Shown one piece after another: positions 34,757 to 43,398 of a DNA stretch of 64,000 nucleotides. The notes beneath the pieces were generated by a model. That model made no database searches. It saw only the letters and a list, made by a program, of their open reading frames with translations, and had not been told where the DNA came from. Position 1 is the stretch's first letter. Every line of letters begins with the position of its first letter. The position numbers and the translations under genes are program-made. Source of the DNA: Streptomyces fuscichromogenes (GTDB lineage: Bacteria > Actinomycetota > Actinomycetes > Streptomycetales > Streptomycetaceae); contig NZ_BMML01000005.1 in NCBI RefSeq assembly GCF_014645815.1, forward strand, positions 62,001 through 126,000, in the 5' to 3' direction.

Positions 34757-36802
34757 CTAGGCGGCGATCCGGATCTTCTTCGTCACCGTCACCTGGTCCA
34801 GGTCGGACACCCGTACCGTCATCGTGATCGTCCATTCGCCCGCGATGGGGATGTTGACGGAGTCGGCGGCCCAGTAACCCCCGCGGTCGGTCACGTTGGC
34901 GGGCAGCGGGCCGATCTTCTGGGCGGCCAGCGTGAAGGAGACACGGAGTTCGGGGACGGTGGAGATGCCGTCGTCGGGGCCGAAGACGACCGCCTGCACG
35001 GAGTTCGCGCCGACCCGGCCCGGGTCCAGGGTGATCTGTACCTTGCCGTGGCCGTTCGGCGTGCCGACGTCGAAGGGGACCATGGCGACGGCGGCCGCGG
35101 GGATGCCGGTCACGTCCGACGCCGTTCCCGACCCGGCCGCCTCGGCCGCGGCCCGGCCGGGCAGGGTACCGGTGAGGATCGTGGTGATGCCCAGGACGGC
35201 GACGCCGATGGCCACCTCGGCGAGGACCGACCGCCGCAGGGCGGCCTGGTGGCGACCGACGGGGGTGGCGGAGGTGACGGAGGTGACGGAGGTGACGGAG
35301 GCGGTGGACGGTTCCCCCGGGGTCGTCGGATTCCCCTCGGTCGCCGGATCCTTCCCGGTCGCCGGATCCTTCCCGGTCGCTGTGTCCTTCCCGGTCGCCG
35401 GATCGTCTTCGGTCGCTGAGTCGCTCCCGGTCGCTGACCCGTGCTCGGCCGCCGGATCGTTCTCGGCCGGTGCGTCCAACGGGGTCGGCAGGTCCGCGGG
35501 GGCACCGACCGGCACGAGGACGCGGGCGCGGGCCTTCGCCGCCGGGGCCGTCGCCAGTTTCGCCGTCCAGCGGCGGGACTGCGAGGCCGCCGCCAGCAGC
35601 AGGGTCACCGCGATGAGTTTGACGACCAGGAGCCTGCCGTACGACGTGTCGGTGAGCGCCTGCCAGGAGCCGAGGCCGCGCCAGGACTGGTAGACGCCGG
35701 TGACGACGAGGACCGTCACCGAGACGAAGGCGACCCGGGAGAAGCGGGTGACCACGGCGGCGGGAAGGGGCGTGGCGGTGGCGCGGAGGGTGATGAGAAG
35801 GGTCGTGAGGCCACCGAGCCAGAGCGCCATCGACAACAGGTGCAGGACCGCCGACGTCATGGCCAGCGGGACCTGGATGCCGGCCGAGGCGTGTTCCGCC
35901 GCCGCCCAGGTCAGGGCCAGCGCGATGGCGAGGGCGGCCGCCGTGCCGAGCAGGGGGCGGGACGGGCGGGTCAGGCTGGACGGGCTGAGGCGCCTGCGGA
36001 GGATGAGGTACAGCGCCGCCGTGAGCGCCAGCAGGGCGGCCCTGGCCAGCAGGGCCAGACCGGGGCGGCCCGTCGCCGACCTGCCGAGGGCGGTGAGGTC
36101 GAAGGCCGTCGCCGGGGAGCTGCCCTCCTCGTACGGCGAGCGGAGGACGAAGAGGAAGAGGGTCGCGGCGAGGAGAGTCCACCACGCGGTACGGACCGGG
36201 ACGCGGAGCGGGGCCGGGTCCGGCGGACGGCAGACGGCCAGGAAGGCGACGGCGCCGATGAGCAGCGCCACGGCTATGTACGCGACGTAGCGGCCGATGT
36301 TGTAAAGGCTGCCGGTGAGCGGGTTCTCGACGGGGCCGGTGGATATCGGCGTCGTGGTCGCCGTCGGCTTGCCCACGGAGAAGGTGAGGGCGCCGGAGAC
36401 GGGGTGGCTGTCCGCCGAGACGATGCGCCACGCCACCGTGAACGTGCCGGTGCCGAGCTTCTTCGGGAAGGTGATCCGGGCGGTGTCCGAGCCGGCCGGG
36501 CCGTGTGCGGCGGCGCTGGTGGACACCCGGTGGTTGGTGGGGTCGTACACCCGGAACGAGTCGTCGAGCAGGCCGACGGACTCGGTGAAGGTGAGGGTGA
36601 CCGATCGGGGCGACGACTTGAGCACGGCGCCGTCATCGGGATCGCTGCCGCGCAGGGCCGCGTGCGCGGAGGCGGGGCCGGCCGAGGCGAGGAGGAGGGC
36701 GGCGAGGAGGGTGCCGAGGAGGGTGAGGGCGCGCAGGAGCCGGATCCTGTGCCGGTGGTCGTCGGCCGGCATCGCTCGCCGCTTTTCGTGTCCTTCGCTC
36801 AC
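34757..36802 (-). CDS. CopC-CopD fusion copper protein with C-terminal YtkA-like domain
   Basis: 681-aa membrane protein. A signal peptide ends ASA before His47, so the CopC domain starts with HAALRGSDPDDGAVL, keeping the N-terminal Cu(II) His; SADSHPVSGALTF gives more ligands. Residues ~165-430 form a CopD-like bundle of about eight spans (AYIAVALLIGAVAFLA, LLHLLSMALWLGGLTTLLI with conserved His). A linker of tandem DPATGKD units and SVTSVTSVTS follows (about 440-510), one more span, then a beta-sandwich C-terminus (GGYWAADSVNIPIAGEWTIT) of the YtkA/FixH sort. Probably copper uptake or delivery. Start 36802 (GTG) or Met11. Confidence 0.87.
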   Translation of the reverse strand: MSEGHEKRRAMPADDHRHRIRLLRALTLLGTLLAALLLASAGPASAHAALRGSDPDDGAVLKSSPRSVTLTFTESVGLLDDSFRVYDPTNHRVSTSAAAHGPAGSDTARITFPKKLGTGTFTVAWRIVSADSHPVSGALTFSVGKPTATTTPISTGPVENPLTGSLYNIGRYVAYIAVALLIGAVAFLAVCRPPDPAPLRVPVRTAWWTLLAATLFLFVLRSPYEEGSSPATAFDLTALGRSATGRPGLALLARAALLALTAALYLILRRRLSPSSLTRPSRPLLGTAAALAIALALTWAAAEHASAGIQVPLAMTSAVLHLLSMALWLGGLTTLLITLRATATPLPAAVVTRFSRVAFVSVTVLVVTGVYQSWRGLGSWQALTDTSYGRLLVVKLIAVTLLLAAASQSRRWTAKLATAPAAKARARVLVPVGAPADLPTPLDAPAENDPAAEHGSATGSDSATEDDPATGKDTATGKDPATGKDPATEGNPTTPGEPSTASVTSVTSVTSATPVGRHQAALRRSVLAEVAIGVAVLGITTILTGTLPGRAAAEAAGSGTASDVTGIPAAAVAMVPFDVGTPNGHGKVQITLDPGRVGANSVQAVVFGPDDGISTVPELRVSFTLAAQKIGPLPANVTDRGGYWAADSVNIPIAGEWTITMTVRVSDLDQVTVTKKIRIAA

Positions 36803-36890
36803 GTCACCCGCTCCGAGTTCGGCAACACGTGTTCTTGGGTCATACGGCCGGGAAGGCTGTAGTGCTCATTTTGTCTGCGGGTGGGTGGGG

Positions 36891-36925
36891 GCTGGTCGCG
36901 CAGTTCCCCGCGCCCCTTTCGGGGC
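36891..36925 (-). repeat. Interspersed GCGC repeat, copy B
   Basis: GCTGGTCGCGCAGTTCCCCG followed by CGCCCC-tttc-GGGGCG: the reverse complement of the shared core plus a terminal GGGGCG/CGCCCC hairpin. Located in the 153-bp gap between the CopCD gene start and the SDR gene stop. Confidence 0.87.
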
Positions 36926-36955
36926 GCGGGGCGCTCTGGTTCGAGGGTGGAAGCG

Positions 36956-37726
36956 TCACCACGTCGGGCGGGCCGACACTCCGCCGTCCACCACCAGGTC
37001 GTGGCCGGTGATCCAGGACGCGAGTGGCGAGGCCAGGAAGACGACGGCGTTCGCCACGTCGTCCGCGCTCCCCAACCGGCCCGTGGGCACCGCCTCCTGC
37101 CATCTCCGCACCCCCTCCGGCCAGTCGGCCGCCAGCCCCTCCCGGTCGATCAGGCCCGGGGAGACGGAGTTGACGCGGATGCCGAGGCGGCCGTACTCCA
37201 GCGCCGCCGCCCTCGCGTGCATGACGACCGCCGCCTTCGCCGCGCTGTAGTGGGCGTGCCCCGGGGCCGGGTGGCTCGCCTCGATGGACGCGATGTGGGT
37301 GATCGTGCCGCCGTCGGACCGGGCCCGCATGACCTCGGCGGCGGCCTGGGTGCAGGCGAAGACGCTGGTGAGGTCGGTGTCGACGACCGCGCGCCAGTCG
37401 GCCGCGGTCATGCCGGGCAGGGGCTGGACGGGTTGCACGGCCGCGTTGTTGACCAGGGCCGTCAGCCGTCCGCCGCCCCAGTCGGCGGCCTCGCGGACGA
37501 CACGGTGGCAGGTCTCCTCGTCGCTCAGGTCGCCCTGTACGACCGTCGCCCGGCCGCCGTCGGACGCGATGGCCGAGGCCGTCTCGCGCGCCGCCCGTAC
37601 CGCCGTACGGCAGTGCAGGGCCACCGCGGCGCCCTCCGCCGCCAGGCGCCGGGCGATGGCCCGGCCGATACCGCCGCTCGCGCCCGTGACCAGGGCGATC
37701 TGTCCGTCCAGCAGGTGGGTCGTCAT
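36956..37726 (-). CDS. SDR family oxidoreductase
   Basis: 256-aa classical short-chain dehydrogenase/reductase. Cofactor motif TGASGGIG at 14-21, the Arg40 region HCRTAVRAA favours NADP(H), NNAA at 93-96, and the catalytic Ser147, Tyr160 and Lys164 (ASIEASHPAPGHAHYSAAK). C-terminus DVANAVVFLASPLASWITGH is typical. Last gene of the iron-box operon; its ATG overlaps the cupin stop by 4 nt. Substrate unknown. Confidence 0.92.
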   Translation of the reverse strand: MTTHLLDGQIALVTGASGGIGRAIARRLAAEGAAVALHCRTAVRAARETASAIASDGGRATVVQGDLSDEETCHRVVREAADWGGGRLTALVNNAAVQPVQPLPGMTAADWRAVVDTDLTSVFACTQAAAEVMRARSDGGTITHIASIEASHPAPGHAHYSAAKAAVVMHARAAALEYGRLGIRVNSVSPGLIDREGLAADWPEGVRRWQEAVPTGRLGSADDVANAVVFLASPLASWITGHDLVVDGGVSARPTW

Positions 37727-38214
37727 GGACGGCAGAGTTCCGTGATGCGGGCGGCTTCGGACGGGTAACGCGCCGTGAGGTGGGCCGCGTTCCCGTGTTC
37801 GTACCCCGCGAAGGTGAATCCGGGGGCCAGGGTGCAGCCGAAGAGGGTCCAGGCGCCCGGGGGTGCGGGTGCCACGCGGGCGCCCATCCAGGTGCCGGCC
37901 GGGACGGTCAGCTGGATGTGCTGGCCGCCCAGCAGGTCGGGGCCGAGGACGGGGGTGCGGGTGGTGCCGTCGGGGGCCAGGAGCAGGAACTCCAGGGGGT
38001 CGCCCAGGTAGAAGTGCCAGATCTCGTCGGTGGGCAGGCGGTGCAGGGCCGAGTAGTCGTCGGCGGTGAGGAGGCCGACGATCGCGGTGCCCTCGGGGCG
38101 GCCGTCGGCGCGGGCGGGACCGGCCCAGGTCTCACGGAACAGGCCGCCCTCGCGGGGGATCGGCTCCAGACCGTAGTGGGCGATCAGGTCAGCGGGAGTC
38201 AGCGTCCGGGACAT
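37723..38214 (-). CDS. Cupin, DUF985 family
   Basis: 163-aa single-domain cupin of the DUF985 family: LIAHYGLEPIPREGGLFRET at about 10-29, TDEIWHFYLGDPLEFLLLAP with the metal-site His and Glu, and the closing GCTLAPGFTFAGYEHGNAAH. The family has a known fold but no generally accepted activity; relatives have been suggested to act on sugars. It overlaps the acyltransferase gene upstream by 26 nt and the SDR gene by 4 nt. Confidence 0.87.
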   Translation of the reverse strand: MSRTLTPADLIAHYGLEPIPREGGLFRETWAGPARADGRPEGTAIVGLLTADDYSALHRLPTDEIWHFYLGDPLEFLLLAPDGTTRTPVLGPDLLGGQHIQLTVPAGTWMGARVAPAPPGAWTLFGCTLAPGFTFAGYEHGNAAHLTARYPSEAARITELCRP

Positions 38215-38815
38215 CCGGGCAGGCTACCGGCCGGGAGAGAAAAGCAAGTTGAGCGTGCTTCTCGGGCAGGTGGACGTCGGGGAGGTCGATCTCGGGGAGG
38301 ACGACGGCCGGACCCAGCTCGAAGCCCTGGCGCCGGAAGCGGGCGATCGCCTTCTCGTTGCGGACGTCCGGGTCCACGATGATCCGGTGGCGGTCGAGGG
38401 CGCGCAGGGCGTACACCGTGAAGGCGGTCAGGAGGGCCTCCGTCCAGCCGGGGCGCGGGCCTTCGGGGCCGGGCGGGGCGAGCAGGACGTGGACGCCGAT
38501 GTCGCCGGGGCGGGCGTCGTAGCACTCGCTCACCCGGTCGGCCTGCGGCTCGTACGTCTGGAGGAGCCCGACCGGGGTGCCGTCCTTCTCGGCGAGGTAC
38601 GCGTGGTGGGTGTCGAGGGTGGCCATGTGGGCGTAGACCTCGGCGACCTGGGGGCGGGTGAGGCCGGTCATGCCCCAGAAGGCGGCGCGTTCCGCACGGA
38701 CCCAGGTGTGGACGGCGTCCGCGTCGCGCTCGGGGTCCAGGGGGCGGAGACGGACGGTGCCGAAGCCGGGGACCAGATGTTCGAAGACGGGGTGGTGTGT
38801 GCGGTGCTCAGACAT
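38189..38815 (-). CDS. AlcB/IucB-type siderophore N-acyltransferase
   Basis: 208-aa GNAT-fold protein of the AlcB domain family that acylates N-hydroxylated amines in hydroxamate siderophore synthesis. Family signatures: VRLRPLDPERDADAVHTWVR (about 21-40), HHAYLAEKDGTPVGLLQTYE, GDIGVHVLLAPPGPEGPRPG and DPDVRNEKAIARFRRQGFEL, the last being the acyl-CoA-binding/His-Asn region. Overlaps the Ntn-hydrolase stop by 8 nt. Its presence in an operon with an iron box supports a siderophore role. Confidence 0.87.
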   Translation of the reverse strand: MSEHRTHHPVFEHLVPGFGTVRLRPLDPERDADAVHTWVRAERAAFWGMTGLTRPQVAEVYAHMATLDTHHAYLAEKDGTPVGLLQTYEPQADRVSECYDARPGDIGVHVLLAPPGPEGPRPGWTEALLTAFTVYALRALDRHRIIVDPDVRNEKAIARFRRQGFELGPAVVLPEIDLPDVHLPEKHAQLAFLSRPVACPDVPDADSR

Positions 38816-41111
38816 CGTGCTCTTCCGTGAGGTCTGTCAGGTCCGTGAGGTCTGTCGGGTCAGCGGGGTCTGCGAGTTCCCTGAGGTCTACGCGTTCCAA
38901 TCGGTCCCAGTCGGTGATGACCGGGGCCAGGTCTCCCTTGAGCCACAGGGGGAGTTGGTCGCTGTGGTGGGGTGCACCGGGGACGCCGTCCGCGCCGAGC
39001 GGGACCACCCAGCGGCTGTCGTCGCGGCGGGCCAGGTCCCAGACGTAACGGGCGGCCGGGCCGCGCGCGGAGCGGTCGGTGAGGCCGGGGACGGTGGAGG
39101 TGCACAGCACGCAGTCGTGGTCGCCGGACAGGGCCGGTCCCTCGTCGTACGACGACGGCTCGGGCAGCGCCTGCCAGGGGGCGAGGCGGTGGGTGTCACC
39201 CCAGGTGCCGGTGGGCGGGTCGGCCGCGACCTCCTCGATCGCCGCGCGTACGGCGACGGGGCGGTCGACGCCGTACAGCTCCCTTGCCTTCAGCAGGTGT
39301 TCGAGGGCGAAGGCGATACGGGGGGTGAGGGCCAGCCAGGGGAGCAGGACCTCGGGGCGGGCCGGGGGTTCGGCGAGGGCGGCGAAGGCGGGGTGGGCGG
39401 CGAGGTGCCGTACGACGGCGGAGCGTACGGCCGCGAAGGCGGCGGCGTCGGTGCTGTCGGCGGCCATCCGGCGGTCCCAGGCGAGGAGGCGGGCCCGGAG
39501 TCCGGCGGCCTCGGGGGTGAGGTCGTCGAGGGCGGCCAGGTGGTCGAGGAGGGGGGCGGCGGAGGCGAGGTGGGTGTCGGTGTGGATCGCGGGCATGTCG
39601 GCGGCGGACCAGGTGCGGCGCTCGCCGAGGAGGGCGCGGATGCGGTCGGCGCGGTGCGGCGGGGCGAACTCGACGCCGAGGGGGGCGGCCGGGCCGCGCT
39701 GGTTCGCCATCACGGCCACGCCGTCGGTGATGTCGCCGTACGGCATCTCGTGCCAGCCCTGCCAGTCGTGGCCGGGGAGCCAGGCGGGGGCGAGGCGGGT
39801 GCGGTTGGTGAGGGAGCGGAGGGGGACGCGGCCGGCGACGCGGTGCAGGAGGCCGCCGGCGGTGTCGGCGGCGTGGACGACGTTGACGGGCTCGGCCCAG
39901 GCGTCGAAGGCGCGGTCGACGTCGGTGACGTGGCGGGCACGGAGGAGGGGGAGGAGGGCGCCGAAGCCCAGGTCTTCGGTGACACGGGGCGGGTAGCGGA
40001 GCGCCAACGCCTCGGTTTCGCCATCGGCGGATGTCTTCCCGTCCGCACCACCCGTGCGGCTTTCGTCGTCGGGTGCGAGCGGCTCCCGCGGGGGCCGGCC
40101 ACCGTCGGCGACCGCCGGCCGATCACGATCGCCCACCACCCCCGAGGCCGTCCCCGTGCCGTCCGCTGTCGCCGGCACGCCTGTCGTCTCCTCCGGGGTG
40201 TCGGTGATGACCGGGCCCCGGGGCGTTTCGAGGAGTTCGAGCCGTAGTGGGGGGCAGCCGGAGATCTCGACGGTCTCCGTGTGGTGGGTGGTCGGGGTCC
40301 AGGTGCCGTCCGGGGCGAGGGCCTCCACTCCGGTCTCCGTGCGCCGCAGGCGCTCCCGGTAGAGGTCCTGGTAGTCGGCCATCGCGTTGGTGATGGACCA
40401 GGCGACCGTGCCCGTGTGGCCGAAGTGGGCGATGCCGGGGACGCCGGGGACCGCCAGGCCGACGACGTCGAACTCCGGGCAGGCGAGGTGGATCTGCTGG
40501 TAGACCCCGGGTGCTTCGATGAAGCGGTGGGGGTCACCGGCCAGGAGGGCGTGGCCGGTGGTGGTGCGGGTGCCCGCGAGGAGCCAGCCGTTGCTGCCGA
40601 CGGTGGTGGGGCCGTCCGTGGCGAAGAGCGGGACCGCCTCCTCGCCCAGGTGCCGTATCGCCTCCTCGCGCCACAGCTTGGCCGGGAAGCCGGCGAACAG
40701 GATGTGGGTGGCCAGCCAGATGCCCAGGGGGTGCCACGGCTCCCAGCTGCCGGGGGCCAGGGCGGCGCGGGCGAACTCCGGCGTGCGGGCGGCACCGGCC
40801 GGCAGACCCTCGTTGACGCCGGCCACGTACGCCCGTACCCACTCCGCCGTCTCCGGGTCCCGTCTCTCCAGCGCCTCGAAGCAACGTCTCGCCGTGTCCG
40901 CCAGGCGGGCCCGGCGGGCGAAGACGTCCCAGGCCACGGCCGGGGCGCCGAGGAAGGACGCCGACGTGCCCTGCACCCGGTGCCGTTCCACCTCCAGCTG
41001 CCAGGCCCGGTCACGGGCCGTGACCCGGCCCTGCGCGCGGGCGAGTTCGTGGATGTCGGCCGCCCGCAGATGCGGGATGCCCCAGGCGTCGCGGTACGTC
41101 TCGATGGTCAC
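38808..41111 (-). CDS. Penicillin acylase family Ntn-hydrolase
   Basis: 767-aa proenzyme. Catalytic Ser173 in TTVGSNGWLLAG, after which comes the usual TGHALLAGDPH; autocleavage before Ser173 would give an alpha chain of about 170 residues and a beta chain of about 595. Other blocks: HFGHTGTVAWSITNAMADYQ, LTNRTRLAPAWLPGHDW. Unlike secreted penicillin acylases it starts VTIETYRDAWGIPHLRA with no signal peptide, so it should be cytoplasmic. An Asp/Gly-rich insert lies at about residues 300-365. GTG 41111 has AGGGGG 7-8 nt upstream. First gene of an operon preceded by an iron box. Confidence 0.9.
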   Translation of the reverse strand: MTIETYRDAWGIPHLRAADIHELARAQGRVTARDRAWQLEVERHRVQGTSASFLGAPAVAWDVFARRARLADTARRCFEALERRDPETAEWVRAYVAGVNEGLPAGAARTPEFARAALAPGSWEPWHPLGIWLATHILFAGFPAKLWREEAIRHLGEEAVPLFATDGPTTVGSNGWLLAGTRTTTGHALLAGDPHRFIEAPGVYQQIHLACPEFDVVGLAVPGVPGIAHFGHTGTVAWSITNAMADYQDLYRERLRRTETGVEALAPDGTWTPTTHHTETVEISGCPPLRLELLETPRGPVITDTPEETTGVPATADGTGTASGVVGDRDRPAVADGGRPPREPLAPDDESRTGGADGKTSADGETEALALRYPPRVTEDLGFGALLPLLRARHVTDVDRAFDAWAEPVNVVHAADTAGGLLHRVAGRVPLRSLTNRTRLAPAWLPGHDWQGWHEMPYGDITDGVAVMANQRGPAAPLGVEFAPPHRADRIRALLGERRTWSAADMPAIHTDTHLASAAPLLDHLAALDDLTPEAAGLRARLLAWDRRMAADSTDAAAFAAVRSAVVRHLAAHPAFAALAEPPARPEVLLPWLALTPRIAFALEHLLKARELYGVDRPVAVRAAIEEVAADPPTGTWGDTHRLAPWQALPEPSSYDEGPALSGDHDCVLCTSTVPGLTDRSARGPAARYVWDLARRDDSRWVVPLGADGVPGAPHHSDQLPLWLKGDLAPVITDWDRLERVDLRELADPADPTDLTDLTDLTEEHDV

Positions 41112-41128
41112 CCGGTGACCCCCTTGTC

Positions 41129-41147
41129 TGAGGTTAGCCTTACCTAA
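41129..41147 (-). promoter_or_regulatory. Iron box (DmdR1/IdeR-type operator)
   Basis: On the minus strand TTAGGTAAGGCTAACCTCA, 18 nt before the acylase GTG. It agrees with the Streptomyces iron-box consensus TTAGGTTAGGCTCACCTAA at 16 of 19 positions and keeps the palindromic TTAGGT...ACCT arms. The only such site noticed in the window. Expected to repress the 41111-36956 operon when iron is plentiful. Confidence 0.88.
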
Positions 41148-41246
41148 GTCGAATCGCGGGGAAATCGTACGCGAGAGGTGCGGGAGTCGAGGAGGCCGGG
41201 CCGTCGCGAGCGCGCGGGGCCGGTCCGGGCGCGGGATCATCGAGCC

Positions 41247-41864
41247 ATGGACGCCAACGCCCCCGCCCCCACCCCCGCCCTGCATCTCGCCCAGGACCCC
41301 GAGGCCGACGGACTCCTCAGCCGCAGCAGGCTCGCCGCGCTCGTCGGCATGCTGCTCGACCAGCAGGTGCCGATGGAGTGGGCGTTCAAGGGTCCGGCCA
41401 CCATCGCGCAGCGCATGGGCACGGACGATCTGGACGCGCACGAGATCGCCGCCCGGGATCCGGAGGCGTTCGCCGCGCTGCTCTCCGAGAAGCCGGCCGT
41501 GCACCGGTACCCCGGTTCCATGGCCAAGCGCATCCAGCAGCTGTGCCAGTACCTCGTCGAGCACTACGACGGTGACGCCGAGGGCGTCTGGCGTGACGCG
41601 GGCAGCGGGGCGGAGCTTCTCGGGCGGCTCCAGGAGCTGCCCGGGTTCGGCAAGCAGAAGGCGCAGATCTTCCTGGCGCTGCTGGGGAAGCAGCTGGGGG
41701 TGACGCCGAAGGGGTGGCGGGAGGCGGCGGGGGCGTACGGGGAGCCGGCGGCGTTCCGGTCGGTGGCCGACATCACCGGGCCCGAGTCGTTGGCCAAGGT
41801 GCGGGCCCACAAGCAGGAGTTGAAGGCGGCGGCGAAGGCGGCCAAGGCCGGCGGGGGCAGGTAG
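41247..41864 (+). CDS. HhH-GPD base-excision repair family protein
   Basis: 205-aa protein of the helix-hairpin-helix GPD superfamily: LAALVGMLLDQQVPMEWAFK (about 30-49), then the hairpin LGRLQELPGFGKQKAQIFLA (about 129-148) where the catalytic Lys of bifunctional glycosylases would lie. The usual downstream catalytic Asp block is less clear, so it may be a structure-specific binder rather than an active glycosylase. C-terminal Lys/Ala-rich tail. Starts ATG 41247, divergent from the iron-box operon. Confidence 0.85.
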   Translation: MDANAPAPTPALHLAQDPEADGLLSRSRLAALVGMLLDQQVPMEWAFKGPATIAQRMGTDDLDAHEIAARDPEAFAALLSEKPAVHRYPGSMAKRIQQLCQYLVEHYDGDAEGVWRDAGSGAELLGRLQELPGFGKQKAQIFLALLGKQLGVTPKGWREAAGAYGEPAAFRSVADITGPESLAKVRAHKQELKAAAKAAKAGGGR

Positions 41865-41901
41865 CGAACGGGGCGGCCGTGGGCCTCGGCACGACGTCAT
41901 C

Positions 41902-42048
41902 AGTACGTAGTCGGCACGCAGTCGGTAGGCCGACGGTAGGCCGACGACACGTAGTCGGCGCGCCGACGGTAGGCCGACGGTAGGCAGTCGGTAGGCCGTC
42001 GGCACGTAGTCGGTAGGCCGACGGCACGTAGTCGGCACGCCGACGGTA
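41902..42048. repeat. Degenerate tandem array of short palindromes
   Basis: About 150 bp built from rearranged units such as CGTAGTCGGCACGCCGACGG and GTCGGTAGGCCGACGGTAGG. Each unit has GTCGG-n-CCGAC arms, giving at least six overlapping hairpins. It fills the gap between the HhH-GPD and HdeD genes. No ORF with coding bias on either strand. Confidence 0.88.
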
Positions 42049-42108
42049 TGTCACCCGATCGGGCCCTCCCTGCTGGCCTGCCCGGCTCCCCCGGTCTCAG
42101 CTGGAAGC

Positions 42109-42759
42109 ATGACCGAGCCCCTCAGCACCGGCCCCGCGGACGACGACCGGAAGGCGCACGCCACCGGCACCGCTCGGCATGAGTTCGAACCGCCCCTGGA
42201 GGGGCCGCTGCACGCCCTCTCCCGGGCCGCCTGGCAGACCGTCCTGCTCACCGGGATCGCCTCCCTGATCCTCGGCGTCCTGGTCCTCGTCTGGCCCGGC
42301 GCCTCACTGCTCGCCGCCGGCGTGCTCTTCGGCATCTACCTGCTGATCAGCGGTGTCTTCCAACTGGTCGCCGCGTTCGGCACGCACCGGGCGACCTCGC
42401 TGCGCGTACTGGCCTTCATCAGCGGCGCGCTGTCGATCCTGCTGGGCCTCTTCTGCTTCCGCGGCCCCATGGAGTCGATCCTGCTGCTCGCCCTGTGGAT
42501 CGGCATCGGCTGGCTGATCCGCGGGATCACCCAGACCATGGCCGCCGTCTCCGACTCCCGGATGCCCGCCCGGGGCTGGCAGGTCTTCCTCGGGATCGTC
42601 ACGTTCATCGCCGGCATCGTGCTGATCGTCTCGCCGTTCAAGTCGGTCGCGGTACTCACCCTCGTGGCCGGCATCTGGCTGGTCGTCGTCGGCGTCGTCG
42701 AGATCGTCACGGCGTTCGGCATCCGCGGCCGCGCCAAGCAGATCCCCCGGACGCTGTGA
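42109..42759 (+). CDS. HdeD family membrane protein
   Basis: 216-aa integral membrane protein with six predicted spans in three pairs (TVLLTGIASLILGVLVLVWP; LFGIYLLISGVFQLVAAF; VLAFISGALSILLGLFCF; ILLLALWIGIGWLIRG; VFLGIVTFIAGIVLIVSP; LVAGIWLVVVGVVEIVTAF), the standard HdeD/DUF308 arrangement. E. coli HdeD is linked to acid resistance; in Streptomyces the role is not defined. Single gene, N-terminal 40 residues cytoplasmic and acidic. Confidence 0.9.
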   Translation: MTEPLSTGPADDDRKAHATGTARHEFEPPLEGPLHALSRAAWQTVLLTGIASLILGVLVLVWPGASLLAAGVLFGIYLLISGVFQLVAAFGTHRATSLRVLAFISGALSILLGLFCFRGPMESILLLALWIGIGWLIRGITQTMAAVSDSRMPARGWQVFLGIVTFIAGIVLIVSPFKSVAVLTLVAGIWLVVVGVVEIVTAFGIRGRAKQIPRTL

Positions 42760-42984
42760 ACGCGGCCCCTGCGGGCACCGGCCGCGAGGCCACGCACGGT
42801 ACGGACGGCACGCACGGCACGGACGCGGGCCCCGCCGGCGCAGGGCTTCTGAACGGGCGCCCCGGCAGTGTCGGCTCGTCCGGCTCGTCCGGCTCGTCAA
42901 CTCTGTGCATCGGCGGTACGCCGAGTGAGCGGATCTCGTGCCCGGGACGATGAACAGCGCCCGCCGCGTGGGGAGATGACCGCC

Positions 42985-43332
42985 ATGAGCAGCGGTCGTT
43001 CGGCCGGACGTCGCCCGCGGTCAGGCCCCGCCTGGCCGCGGGCGCTCGTGCTGCTGCTCGTCCTGCTGCTGGCCGGCGTCCCGACGGCCGCGGCGGCGCT
43101 CGCGGCGGCCGCCCCGACCGCCTCCGCGGAGACCGCCGAGCACGACGCCCTCGACACCCCGCTACGGCCCCCCGCCCGCGTCGTCCACCGTGCCGACGTA
43201 CCCCAGCGCCCCGCACCGCTGCCCGACGCGGCGCCCGCCGGCCCGGCGGACCGGCACCGCCCCCGCCCGGCGACGGCACCGCGTCCGCCGTACGCCACCC
43301 CTCTCCTGCGCACCGTGGTCCTGCGCTGCTGA
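42985..43332 (+). CDS. Secreted or membrane-anchored Pro/Ala-rich small protein
   Basis: 115-aa protein: Arg-rich N-terminus, hydrophobic ALVLLLVLLLAGVPTAAAAL, possible cleavage after TASAE, then a Pro/Arg/Ala-rich tail ending TVVLRC. No known domain. I choose ATG 42985, which has GGGAG 9 nt upstream, over ATG 42976, which abuts the same GGGAG. The region 42760-42984 before it contains only short GC-rich tandem steps (GTCCGGCTC three times at about 42868-42899). Confidence 0.6.
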   Translation: MSSGRSAGRRPRSGPAWPRALVLLLVLLLAGVPTAAAALAAAAPTASAETAEHDALDTPLRPPARVVHRADVPQRPAPLPDAAPAGPADRHRPRPATAPRPPYATPLLRTVVLRC

Positions 43333-43398
43333 CCGACCGGCCTGTCCCGCACACCCCCATCCCCCCAGGTCAGTCAGCCCTACGCAAGGAACACAGCC

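Noticed and set aside
38808..42038. 1076-aa version of the penicillin acylase
   Set aside because: Upstream codons run antisense through the HhH-GPD gene and the palindromic array; GTG 41111 starts the typical TIETYRDAWGIPH sequence.
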